Source of the DNA: Chloroflexota bacterium
GTDB lineage: Bacteria; Chloroflexota; UBA6077; FW602-bin22; JAMCVK01
Assembly: GCA_023475225.1 (NCBI GenBank)
Contig: JAMCVK010000019.1
Span: 1 to 64,000 of the forward strand
DNA: 64,000 nucleotides
Reading direction: 5' to 3'
The translations under genes and the position numbers were made by a program. The notes beneath the pieces are model-generated. The model saw only the letters and a program-made list of their open reading frames with translations. It ran no database searches and had not been told where the DNA came from. This document shows, piece by piece, positions 17,244 to 24,652 of the stretch (positions within the stretch are counted from its first letter, which is position 1; every line of letters begins with the position of its first letter).

Positions 17244-18593
17244 ATGAGCTTTTTGAAGTGGCTCTACCCAGGCATGCACATCAAGCGCTGGTTGCTGCTA
17301 CTACTACTCGGGATAACCTTCATCAGCCTGGGCATCGCCTATCTGATGGCTCATTTGTATCGTTCGCAACCATTTCCAGAATTTGTGGCCGTCCTAACCT
17401 TGCAGTTCATCGATCGTCCGATTCGGGGCCTGCTCTTTATCGGCATTGGACTCCTCATCGCTGTTCTGGCTTTTCTGCGGCTCAATCGTTCTATGCTCTC
17501 GGCCCTTCTCCCGGACAGCAGCGAGCACATCGTTGAGAGGATCTATCAACACCATTATCTGAAACGTGGCCCGCGCGTAGTGGCCATCGGTGGGGGCACT
17601 GGGTTGTCTACGCTCCTGCGGGGGCTTAAGGAGTACACGGTTAATCTGACCGCTATCGTCACTGTCGCCGATGATGGGGGGAGCTCTGGTCGCTTGCGAC
17701 GAGAGCTAGGTGTCTTGCCACCTGGCGACTTCCGCCAGTGCATCGTAGCTTTAGCCGATGTTGAGCCCCTGATGACGAAGCTTTTTCAATACCGCTTCAG
17801 CGAAGGGTCGGATCTTCAGGGACATAGCTTTGGTAACCTCTTCATCGTCGCTATGATGGCTATCACGGGGAGTTTTGAGCGAGCCATACGTGAGGTGAGC
17901 CGCGTTCTGGCCGTGCGTGGTCGGATTTTGCCCTCTACCCTGTCTGATGTCACCCTCTGCGCCGAATTGGAAGATGAGGCGCTGGTGGCGGGTGAATCTC
18001 AGGTCGGCCAGAGCCAGAAGCCGATTAAGCGCGCCTTTCTGCAGCCGCATCATGTGGCTGCCTATCCCGAGGCGATCCGAGCCATTCTTCAGTCTGAGAT
18101 GATCGTTGTTGGTCCGGGTAGCCTACACACGAGCATTCTACCGAACCTGTTGGTCGGGGATGTCGTCGAGGCGATTAAGTCCTCTAAGGCAGTCAAGGTG
18201 TACGTCTGCAACGTAGCTACGGAGAAGGGTGAGACTGATGGGTTCTCGGCCAGCGATCACCTGCAGACCTTAGTCACTCATCTGAATGACAACATCTTCG
18301 ATTACGTAATCGTCAATGACAACTTCGCCATTCGAACTTCGGCAGAACAGGAAGTCGATCTGGTAAGGCTGAATGGCGAGCTCGTCGGTGATCACTATAA
18401 GGTCCTGGCCGCGGATGTGATCGATGTGCATAATCCTCTGCACCACGACCCCAAGAAATTGGCTCGTTCTCTGATGCGCATTTATTACGATAGGGCCAAC
18501 GTTCAAAATGGCCGCCGTAACCAGAAGGACAATGCAGCGAAGAAGGGATCGCCCGGAGAACGGAGCAACACGGGCAAGTCCCCTAGCCAATAA
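17244..18593 (+). CDS. yvcK: YvcK family gluconeogenesis factor with N-terminal membrane anchor
   Basis: Member of the CofD/YvcK superfamily. YvcK binds UDP-sugars and controls carbon flux to the cell wall. The Rossmann start VVAIGGGTGLSTLLRGLK (about residue 113) and ADDGGSSGRLRRELGVLPPGDFRQCIVALA are diagnostic. The first about 95 residues carry two membrane helices (about 15-35 and 65-85), placing the domain at the inner membrane face; B. subtilis YvcK is shorter and lacks them. The usual neighbours RapZ and WhiA are absent. The start at 17244 is backed by GAGGGGATAG. The C-terminal 30 residues are basic and disordered. Confidence 0.92.
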   Translation: MSFLKWLYPGMHIKRWLLLLLLGITFISLGIAYLMAHLYRSQPFPEFVAVLTLQFIDRPIRGLLFIGIGLLIAVLAFLRLNRSMLSALLPDSSEHIVERIYQHHYLKRGPRVVAIGGGTGLSTLLRGLKEYTVNLTAIVTVADDGGSSGRLRRELGVLPPGDFRQCIVALADVEPLMTKLFQYRFSEGSDLQGHSFGNLFIVAMMAITGSFERAIREVSRVLAVRGRILPSTLSDVTLCAELEDEALVAGESQVGQSQKPIKRAFLQPHHVAAYPEAIRAILQSEMIVVGPGSLHTSILPNLLVGDVVEAIKSSKAVKVYVCNVATEKGETDGFSASDHLQTLVTHLNDNIFDYVIVNDNFAIRTSAEQEVDLVRLNGELVGDHYKVLAADVIDVHNPLHHDPKKLARSLMRIYYDRANVQNGRRNQKDNAAKKGSPGERSNTGKSPSQ

Positions 18594-18625
18594 GCCATGT
18601 CCCTCCCCATTCAGCACCAAGCTGA

Positions 18626-18826
18626 TCAGGCCAACCTGATCGCTTTCAAGGGACAATGGGCGATGCATTTAGAGCAGCCGTGACAGCGCAATGGATCGGT
18701 AGTGGGCGGTGCATACGGCTCCTCCTGGTAAATAGCCCTGGTTGGGCATGTCCGCTTGATAAAGCAGATACCCCCATAGCACTGTTCCGGCCGACACCTG
18801 GCTGGATCAATGATCGCTTGAGGCAC
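18626..18826 (-). CDS. Small two-[4Fe-4S] ferredoxin-like protein
   Basis: 66-residue iron-sulfur protein. The second cluster motif is classical (CHGCSKCIAHCPLKAI). The first is unusual: CRPEQCYGGICFIKRTCP (Cx4Cx4Cx5CP), reminiscent of the N-terminal ferredoxin domain of RLI/ABCE1 rather than bacterial ferredoxins. The GTG at 18826 is chosen because AAAAGGAGGA lies five bases before it; an upstream ATG (18850) has no ribosome site. It is last in an osmC-tlpA-ferredoxin operon, so it may supply electrons for a thiol or sulfur reaction; that is inference. Confidence 0.8.
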   Translation of the reverse strand: MPQAIIDPARCRPEQCYGGICFIKRTCPTRAIYQEEPYAPPTTDPLRCHGCSKCIAHCPLKAIRLA

Positions 18827-18868
18827 CGATTCCTCCTTTTGTCCCCTCATGAGGCAATGCCAAGATCT

Positions 18869-19387
18869 TTAAGATTTAGCTCCTTCCCCAAGCAGCTTGG
18901 AGAAGCGCCCCACCATCTCGCTCTGGCTCATAGCGCCTGTCTTTACCCCTCGAATGACCCCGTCTCTATCAATGAAGAACGAAGTGGGGATGGCCTCAAC
19001 GCGATACACATCGCCCACTTTCCCCGTTGTGTCCAGAAGCACGGGAAAGGTGAGGTGACGCTCAGCAACAAAGCTGGCCACCTTAGAGCGATCCTCACGT
19101 AGGTTCACAGCTAGAACGACCACACCTTTATCCCTGTACTCGCTGAAGAACGCCTCCAGGTCCGGCGTTTCAGCCCGACAGGGTGGACACCAGGTCGCCC
19201 ATACATTCAGGAGGACGAGCTGGCCCTTGAAATCGCTCAAGCGCACCAATTTACCATCGAGGCTAGATAGAGCAAAATCAGGTGCGGCCTGGCCGACTAG
19301 CGGTCCCCTATCGACCTGACAGGAGATGACGAGAAGCACGATGCCAATAAGCACTGTTAGGAGGAGATAGTTATACTTCATGGTCAT
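18869..19387 (-). CDS. TlpA/ResA-type thioredoxin-like lipoprotein
   Basis: Extracytoplasmic thiol-disulfide oxidoreductase. A hydrophobic leader (residues 8-22) ends in VISC, giving a lipobox cysteine at C23. The AhpC/TSA-type fold follows with active site WCPPC (C67, C70), LLNVWATWCPPCRAE, and the cis-proline region EAIPTSFFID. It is a peroxiredoxin-like reductant used in cytochrome c maturation or thiol repair outside the membrane. Its ATG overlaps the osmC-family stop by 4 bp (ATGA), so the two are translationally coupled. Confidence 0.92.
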   Translation of the reverse strand: MTMKYNYLLLTVLIGIVLLVISCQVDRGPLVGQAAPDFALSSLDGKLVRLSDFKGQLVLLNVWATWCPPCRAETPDLEAFFSEYRDKGVVVLAVNLREDRSKVASFVAERHLTFPVLLDTTGKVGDVYRVEAIPTSFFIDRDGVIRGVKTGAMSQSEMVGRFSKLLGEGAKS

Positions 19388-19833
19388 TCCTCATCTGATT
19401 GTTCAGATGGTTCCTCGATGATACGGTATCTGGTGGTGATATGGGCAGACTTGCCTAACGTGGCCATGCTGGAGCAGTATTTGGTGTTAGAGAGCTCGAT
19501 GGCCTTCTTTACAGCCTCCTCCGCTACCCTTTTGCCGCGGATCACGTGCTCGACAGTGATGTCGGTATAGCGATGAGGATGCTCTGTGGCCTGTTCACCT
19601 TTAACTATAAGCTCATAGCCGCTGATCTCCTGTCGCATCCTGTGCAGAATAGAGATCACATCCATCCCTGTGCAGCCACCGAGAGATACTAGCAGCAACT
19701 CCATTGGTCGGAAGCCAGCGTTTTGGCCGCCCACCGCGGGGGCGGCATCCATCAAAAGGGAATGGCCCGAATGCGTGGCTATCCCCTCAAATTTCATACC
19801 CTCAATGAGCTTGACTCTGGCCTCATGTGTCAT
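19384..19833 (-). CDS. OsmC/Ohr family protein
   Basis: Peroxide- and thiol-handling protein of the OsmC family, about 149 residues. RPMELLLVSLGGCTGMDVISIL carries the first conserved cysteine and helix, and SNTKYCSSMATLGKSA the second. The YhfA-like subgroup it resembles often occurs with sulfur-transfer genes. Start: ATG at 19833 has GGATGGAG at a good distance; ATG 19845 and a longer frame to 19938 are possible, but the latter would run through the promoter. Transcription starts near 19900 from a promoter overlapped by a palindromic operator. Confidence 0.9.
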   Translation of the reverse strand: MTHEARVKLIEGMKFEGIATHSGHSLLMDAAPAVGGQNAGFRPMELLLVSLGGCTGMDVISILHRMRQEISGYELIVKGEQATEHPHRYTDITVEHVIRGKRVAEEAVKKAIELSNTKYCSSMATLGKSAHITTRYRIIEEPSEQSDEE

Positions 19834-19887
19834 TTTGGTCTCCATCCTTTCTGAAATTGGGGCTGTTCTGTGCCCAAAAATCCTTGA

Positions 19888-19938
19888 CATACGGATACCC
19901 CGTATGGTATTATAAACATTGTTCACCTTGGGTGTCAA
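19888..19938 (-). promoter_or_regulatory. Consensus promoter with overlapping CsoR/CstR-like operator
   Basis: On the minus strand TTGACA (19933-19938) and TATAAT (19909-19914), 18 bp apart, both perfect, drive osmC-tlpA-ferredoxin. Inverted repeat ATACC-N6-GGTAT (19895-19910) overlaps the -10 and start site. A second palindrome, CATACGG-N5-CCGTATG (19888-19906), is interleaved with it. ATACC/GGTAT half-sites resemble operators of the CsoR/CstR family, and a CsoR-family gene lies 0.6 kb away at 20535. A plus-strand TTGACA (19884) and TATTAT (19908), also 18 bp apart, could fire divergently from the same site. Confidence 0.7.
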
Positions 19939-20023
19939 TATAAATCAAAAGTAAGCCCTTTGGCAATTGTTTCAGGGTGCCAGTGGTGCTTGAGCATGCG
20001 GTTAATGGCGAGAGGTGGAGCCT

Positions 20024-20151
20024 GTGGAACTGAGATTGACGGTTGGTTTGCTTGCAGGGGGAGCGTCTGAACGCTGACCTGCAATCCCTATGTCGGTGCT
20101 CTCTACGGGGCAGCCATAGGGTTGCTTATGGCCCTGGGTCAGGGTCATTGA
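20024..20151 (+). pseudogene. Possible relic of a small membrane transporter gene
   Basis: GTG at 20024, preceded by AGAGGTGGAG, opens MELRLTVGLLAGGASER then a stop at 20075. A second frame (20071-20151) continues with NPYVGALYGAAIGLLMALG. Joined by one frameshift they resemble part of a small hydrophobic Gly/Ala-rich protein; YeeE/YedE-type sulfur transporters have such segments. Too short to identify. The whole 19939-20181 stretch has no other gene. Confidence 0.2.
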
Positions 20152-20181
20152 ACAGCGAAATTAATGAAGGAGGATAAGGGC

Positions 20182-20373
20182 ATGCCTCTTTATGAATACA
20201 AATGTATGAATTGTGGGCAAAGGTTTGAGAGGGTTATCCGAAGCAACGAACCGGTCAAGATTGAATGTCCCGACTGTGGGAGCGAACGCGTACAACGGTT
20301 GGTCTCTGTTTTTGGCCGTTTCGGTTTCTCCACGCCCTATTCGGGCAATTGTAGCCCACCAACTGGTGGCTGA
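20182..20373 (+). CDS. FmdB-type zinc-ribbon protein
   Basis: 63-residue zinc ribbon of the FmdB/CxxC-CxxC-SSSS family. MPLYEYKCMNCGQRFE gives the first CxxC and IECPDCGSERVQRLVS the second; together they bind one zinc. ATG at 20182 has AAGGAGG at suitable distance, and the protein then starts with the invariant MPxYEYxC; an upstream ATG at 20164 overlaps that ribosome site. Function of the family is not settled (putative regulatory protein). Confidence 0.88.
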   Translation: MPLYEYKCMNCGQRFERVIRSNEPVKIECPDCGSERVQRLVSVFGRFGFSTPYSGNCSPPTGG

Positions 20374-20422
20374 GGGATTTAGAGGGAAGACAGGTCGTCT
20401 TCCGCACTAGCCATCGAATCCA

Positions 20423-20527
20423 CCTCCCCCGCAGGCAGGTCAAGGAGGGTGCCCCTCCTTGGAGGGTCCTAGGGCTCCGCCCTCGCCCCTACTTTCGCAT
20501 TGCGGGAGAGGGGGATGAAGGGGGTGA
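20423..20527. repeat. Composite intergenic repeat, partly decayed
   Basis: Contains AAGGAGGG-TGC-CCCTCCTT (20442-20460), a CTAGGGCTCCGCCCTCG hairpin relic and a GCGGGAGAGGGGG half of family B. The same modules in another order fill 24653-25257. It lies in the 160-bp gap before the CsoR-family gene. Confidence 0.55.
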
Positions 20528-20534
20528 GGACACT

Positions 20535-20789
20535 TTGCCATCAACCACAGAAATCAAAGAGAGATTGAAGAAGATTGAGGGACAGGTTAAGGGCTTGCAG
20601 AGGATGATCGATGAGAGGCGGCCGTGTGAGGAGATTCTAACGCAGTGCCTAGCAGCCTGTGCGGCACTGGACCAGGTGGCTGCTCAGGTCGTTTTGAATC
20701 ACATCGAAGACTGCTTGGCTAATCGCCCTCTTGAGGAGGCCAAATCCTCTATAGGGCGTGCCCTTCAACTGCTCCGTCGGTTCCCTTAA
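20535..20789 (+). CDS. CsoR/DUF156 family metal- or thiol-sensing repressor
   Basis: All-helical DNA-binding repressor of 84 residues. IEGQVKGLQRMIDERRPCEEILTQ is the family core. C31, H56 and C60 have exactly the spacing of the Cu(I) ligands C36, H61 and C65 of M. tuberculosis CsoR; two further cysteines (C38, C42) are extra. The Cys-His-Cys set favours copper over the His-less persulfide sensor CstR. No copper exporter is nearby; the only candidate operator seen is at 19888-19910, before osmC-tlpA. Starts at TTG with GGTGAGG upstream; no nearer ATG exists. Confidence 0.88.
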   Translation: MPSTTEIKERLKKIEGQVKGLQRMIDERRPCEEILTQCLAACAALDQVAAQVVLNHIEDCLANRPLEEAKSSIGRALQLLRRFP

Positions 20790-20951
20790 CCTGTCAGCCG
20801 AATCTGCCTTTAGGGTGCGCCGTGGCGCTCCAACAGGCATTTTGTCGCTATCTTCACCCCTAATACGCCGCACAAGGCCTAGATCCTCGACTTGTGTCTC
20901 GAGAACTGGTGCAGGTACGAAGCTTAACTAGAATAGCTCCTTTGCCTGCAT

Positions 20952-21551
20952 CTAGGGAATCGAGGGCCTGTCCCAGTCGACCGCTATCTCCTCCCAGAAG
21001 GCGTTGGTGGTGGGCAGGCGTAGGGCCGGAGCGAGGGGTAGGCGTAAATAATGACACTTGATGACCGTGTTGGTCACTTTATGGGCAACGATGCAGATCA
21101 ACTGTTGGTGATGCTTAGTGATGATCTCCTCTATAGCGGCGAGCACTCTTGCCTGTAGCTCAACCACGCTCTCTCCTCCGGGCAGATGGGTGTTAACCGG
21201 ATCGCTGATCCAGCGTTGATAGAGGGCCGGGTAGCGGTCGATGATCTCCTCAAAGCGGAGTCCTTCCCATTCCCCTTGATTGATCTCATTCAGTCGTTCA
21301 TCCTGGATCACTTCCAGGCCATGGGGGGCGGCGATGATCCTTGCTGTCTCATAGGCTCGTGCCAGGGCGCTGGAATAAACAGCGGCTATGGGCTGCTCCT
21401 GGAGCTGTTTGGCCACGCTGATGGACTGCTCTCGCCCCATTTCGTTCAAGGGTATGTCAGTCCGACCTTGATAACGGCCGGCCACATTCCAATCAGTCTG
21501 GCCGTGACGTACGAGTAGCAGCCGCGCCGCGTAATGCTTTGCGTCGCTCAC
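20952..21551 (-). CDS. Histidine phosphatase family protein, probable glucosyl-3-phosphoglycerate phosphatase
   Basis: Phosphoglycerate-mutase-like phosphatase. LLLVRHGQTDWN holds the phospho-accepting histidine; QGRTDIPLNEMG, YSSALARAYETA and the late IVAHKVTN complete the active site. In mycobacteria the GpgP phosphatase that dephosphorylates glucosyl-3-phosphoglycerate is of this family, and here the gene directly follows a GpgS-type synthase, so that role is likely. Alternatives are cobalamin (CobC) or mutase functions. GTG at 21551 gives a 59-bp overlap with the upstream gene; the first ATG (21596) would overlap by 104 bp. Confidence 0.85.
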   Translation of the reverse strand: MSDAKHYAARLLLVRHGQTDWNVAGRYQGRTDIPLNEMGREQSISVAKQLQEQPIAAVYSSALARAYETARIIAAPHGLEVIQDERLNEINQGEWEGLRFEEIIDRYPALYQRWISDPVNTHLPGGESVVELQARVLAAIEEIITKHHQQLICIVAHKVTNTVIKCHYLRLPLAPALRLPTTNAFWEEIAVDWDRPSIP

Positions 21552-23406
21552 GATATTCGCGCAGGGTGATGATGGGTGGCCGCTCGTAATCAGCAATTTC
21601 CTTCACTTCCAGGAAATAATCAGCTTCAGTCAGGGAACGAATCAGCTTCATGCTCTTATGGATATCCTCTAAGAGGCGCAGGCGATGTTTATCCTCCAGA
21701 CGCTTGACAAGGATCTGAATGATGGCGAAAGACATCTGGCTCAACGCCGCCAGGGACTGGTTGCGATGAATCCGCTCCTGAAGATCGGATTGGGCGATGG
21801 CCTGCAGCCCGAACTTACTGAAGATATCGAGCAACAATCCGGTTTCCACACCATAGCCGGTAAAGAAGGGGACTCTCTCCAGAACAGTACGTCGTCCGGC
21901 ATATTCCCCGGAAAGGGGCTGGATGATGCCCGAGAGCTCAGGGAAGAACAGGTTGAATAAGGGCCGGGCGGTAAGCTCAGTGACCCGCCCGCCACCCGTG
22001 GCCCAGACCTTTCGCCCATACTTAAGGGGACGGCGGTAAAATCCCTTCACAAAGCTGATCTTAGGCTCCTTCAGCAAAGGGCCAATGATGCCATAGACGA
22101 ATCCAGGGTGGATGTTCTCAATATCCGTATCTATCCAGGCGATGATGTCCCCCTTCAATATGTAGAGGCTCTTCCAGAGGGCTTCGCCCTTCCCCCGATA
22201 GGAGCCATATTCGGACAGTATATCCTGGTGTAGGTAGACAGGAAGGCCAAGACGGGTGGCGATGCGCACAGTAGCGTCAGTGGAGCCTGAATCGATGACG
22301 ACGATCTCATCAAGGAGGGGATACCTCTCCATGAACTCGCTTTTCATCGTGTGGATGATGTTCCCGATCGTTTTCTCCTCGTTAAGCGCTGGCAGGCCCA
22401 GACTAATGGTCAGTCCCTGCTTCTGTTTGAGCTCAATTAGGCGGGAGATGTCGCTGAATTCTCGGCTGTGGAAGGTATTTTCGGCAAACCACTTATCAAC
22501 CATCGTGGATAGACGTTGTCCGGCCGATTGCGCTGCTTCGGTCTGCTCGACCCGCCGGCGATAGATGGCTAAATCCAGCGGCCGACGCGTCTTGACGATC
22601 AGGATAGGCTTATCTGTGCGGCGGGCGACTGTTTCGGCGATCGGGCCCAGAGCGGAGGGGGTATGGCCAAAGCGGGCGGTAGCCCCCATGATGATGATGT
22701 CATGGTAGCGTGCTTCCTCCAGAATATCATCCTCGATGGAGCCAGTGGTGGATGGCCTGGCCCGCATCTCGACGGGTAGGTCTCTCAACAGCTCACGGAA
22801 GGCCAGGAAGGGCTGGTCACCGAATGTTTGTCCTATGGCTTCCCCGGCCGGCCCACCGACCGTATGCGTTATGGTGATCCTAGCGGAAAACTTGGATGCC
22901 AGAGCGATGGCCAGGCGAAGGGACAGCTCGGCGTAGGGGCCGCCTCTCACCGGGAGGAGTATTTTGCGACACGATGCCAGCCCCTTGCCCTTAACTACGA
23001 CGACGTCGCAGGGAGGGTTTCGCATGATCTCATCTATGGTAGTTCCGTAGATCTTTTCTGGCGTGGTCGTGAATCCTCGCCAGCCTAGCAGTAGCAATTG
23101 GCAACCCTCTTCGATGGCCGTGTCAACGATGCCCTGCCAGATCTGATGAGAGACACGAACCATCAGGCGGAGGTCAACTTGATCCTCCAGCATCTCTATT
23201 ATTTTATCGAGTGAAGCCCTGTATTCACGGGCCAGAGCAGCGCCTTCGCTGAGCGATTTCTCCTCCGGTACTTCTACTATCCCCAGCGCCAGTATGCGGC
23301 CCTGCCGTCCTTGAAGCATAGCCGTAGCCACGGCCAGGAGCTCCGGGGCCATCTGGAGGTCAGCGATGGTCACTAATATGCGGTAATCATCGCTCTTCTG
23401 TAGCAC
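21493..23406 (-). CDS. UspA-UspA-glucosyl-3-phosphoglycerate synthase fusion
   Basis: 637 residues in three parts: Usp domain 1 (about 8-140), Usp domain 2 (147-273, with GATARFGHTPSALG like an ATP loop) and a GT-A glycosyltransferase (about 330-600). PALNEEKTIGN (339-349), DSGSTDATV (372-380), YRGKGEALWKSL and the metal-binding DTD (426-428) are those of glucosyl-3-phosphoglycerate synthase (GpgS), which joins glucose from an NDP-glucose to 3-phosphoglycerate. Free-standing GpgS is about 300 residues, so the stress-protein half is an addition. It overlaps the GT4 gene upstream by 20 bp and the phosphatase downstream by 59 bp. Confidence 0.9.
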   Translation of the reverse strand: MLQKSDDYRILVTIADLQMAPELLAVATAMLQGRQGRILALGIVEVPEEKSLSEGAALAREYRASLDKIIEMLEDQVDLRLMVRVSHQIWQGIVDTAIEEGCQLLLLGWRGFTTTPEKIYGTTIDEIMRNPPCDVVVVKGKGLASCRKILLPVRGGPYAELSLRLAIALASKFSARITITHTVGGPAGEAIGQTFGDQPFLAFRELLRDLPVEMRARPSTTGSIEDDILEEARYHDIIIMGATARFGHTPSALGPIAETVARRTDKPILIVKTRRPLDLAIYRRRVEQTEAAQSAGQRLSTMVDKWFAENTFHSREFSDISRLIELKQKQGLTISLGLPALNEEKTIGNIIHTMKSEFMERYPLLDEIVVIDSGSTDATVRIATRLGLPVYLHQDILSEYGSYRGKGEALWKSLYILKGDIIAWIDTDIENIHPGFVYGIIGPLLKEPKISFVKGFYRRPLKYGRKVWATGGGRVTELTARPLFNLFFPELSGIIQPLSGEYAGRRTVLERVPFFTGYGVETGLLLDIFSKFGLQAIAQSDLQERIHRNQSLAALSQMSFAIIQILVKRLEDKHRLRLLEDIHKSMKLIRSLTEADYFLEVKEIADYERPPIITLREYRERRKALRGAAATRTSRPD

Positions 23407-24652
23407 AATATCCTTCCCGAACCAAAGGTTCGATCCTCTCGCGGAAGATCACTGACCAATTATAGCCTTGTCTCACCCGCTTGGACAAGCGTTGGGATTG
23501 ATCATCTTTGACGAAAGTGATGAGGCGCTCGGCGATGGCTTTGGGGTCATCATTCAGGGCGAAGTAATAGACATCGTTCTGTCCGACTTCTTTGAAAGGG
23601 GCGATATCCGAGCAGAAAACGGGTAGGCGAACCAGGCCCGCCTCCAGGATAGGGATGCCGAAGCCCTCCTGGGCACTGGGGAAAAAGAGGAGATCGGCGA
23701 GGGCGAAGAGATCGCTCATCACTCGATCGCTCACGGCCAAAGGCCGACCTCTGGCATCCTTCTCTTCGCAGAGAAAGACTACCTCCGCAGTCAGCCCCAG
23801 ATCGTGCCGTAGGGAACGCAGGGACTCCAGGTAATCGGTCGAGCGCACGTTATGCGGTCCAGGCGGCCCGGTGATGAGCATCTTGGCCCGGTATCCCAGG
23901 GACTTGATGGCGGCCATCACCTTGATAGCCAGCTCGATATTCTTGCGTTTGGTGATACGGGCGGGCAAAAGGAGTACCAGGTCCTGGGAAAGGAGATGGT
24001 GATTCTCCACGATCCGTTTGGTGGTTGCTCCTAACTTGAGAAACCTGGCCGGGTGAACACCATTGGGCACGAAGTGCAGACGTTTGGATTCGACGCCGAA
24101 TAGTGCGGCCAATTGCTCCAGCCGCTGTTTGGAGACCACTGCGTAGGTAACGCCTTTCCAGGGACGTTTGAGGAGGGTCCAGGGGAAGGCCTCCCGCATC
24201 AGGGGGATATAGAGTGGATTCATCCAGGAGAGGTCATGGCACCAGCCGATGAGGCGTGGTTTGCCTTGTTCCTCATTGATGGCATGTAAGGCCGCGGTCA
24301 GGGGCAGGTTGAAGTGTAGAGAGAGCGCATTGTGCACGATGCAAACATCCAAGTCGGCCAGCTCGCCTTTTAGGATGGAGTGTATTTGCCCTTGTAACTG
24401 CTCAAAACGGGCGCTGACAATTCCTTCTTGAAGCTCCTCGTTGATTTGGAGCAGCGTGGGATACTTAGAATCGAGTTCTGGGATTAGATTCAGGGGTATT
24501 TGGGGATGAAATGGCCTGCCCCGTCCGGCGTAGACCCTGACCTGATAGCTGTGAGCGGCGAACAATTCAGCTGTAGCCTGTATGACCGCTTCTACCCCAC
24601 CAACGATTGGTGGACTTGTGTAGTGGAGGATACCGATGGTTGGTTTATACAT
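23387..24652 (-). CDS. Glycosyltransferase family 4 protein
   Basis: GT-B glycosyltransferase of 421 residues. N-terminal domain with HYTSPPIVGGVEAVIQ (sugar-acceptor loop) and a C-terminal nucleotide-sugar domain with LLPARITKRKNIELAIK and FPSAQEGFGIPILEAG, the family E-x7-E. It is first in an operon with the UspA-GpgS fusion and a phosphatase. In Petrotoga a GT4 enzyme (MggA) adds mannose to glucosyl-3-phosphoglycerate, so a mannosylglucosylglycerate pathway is possible; the substrate is an inference. Confidence 0.88.
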   Translation of the reverse strand: MYKPTIGILHYTSPPIVGGVEAVIQATAELFAAHSYQVRVYAGRGRPFHPQIPLNLIPELDSKYPTLLQINEELQEGIVSARFEQLQGQIHSILKGELADLDVCIVHNALSLHFNLPLTAALHAINEEQGKPRLIGWCHDLSWMNPLYIPLMREAFPWTLLKRPWKGVTYAVVSKQRLEQLAALFGVESKRLHFVPNGVHPARFLKLGATTKRIVENHHLLSQDLVLLLPARITKRKNIELAIKVMAAIKSLGYRAKMLITGPPGPHNVRSTDYLESLRSLRHDLGLTAEVVFLCEEKDARGRPLAVSDRVMSDLFALADLLFFPSAQEGFGIPILEAGLVRLPVFCSDIAPFKEVGQNDVYYFALNDDPKAIAERLITFVKDDQSQRLSKRVRQGYNWSVIFRERIEPLVREGYCATEER

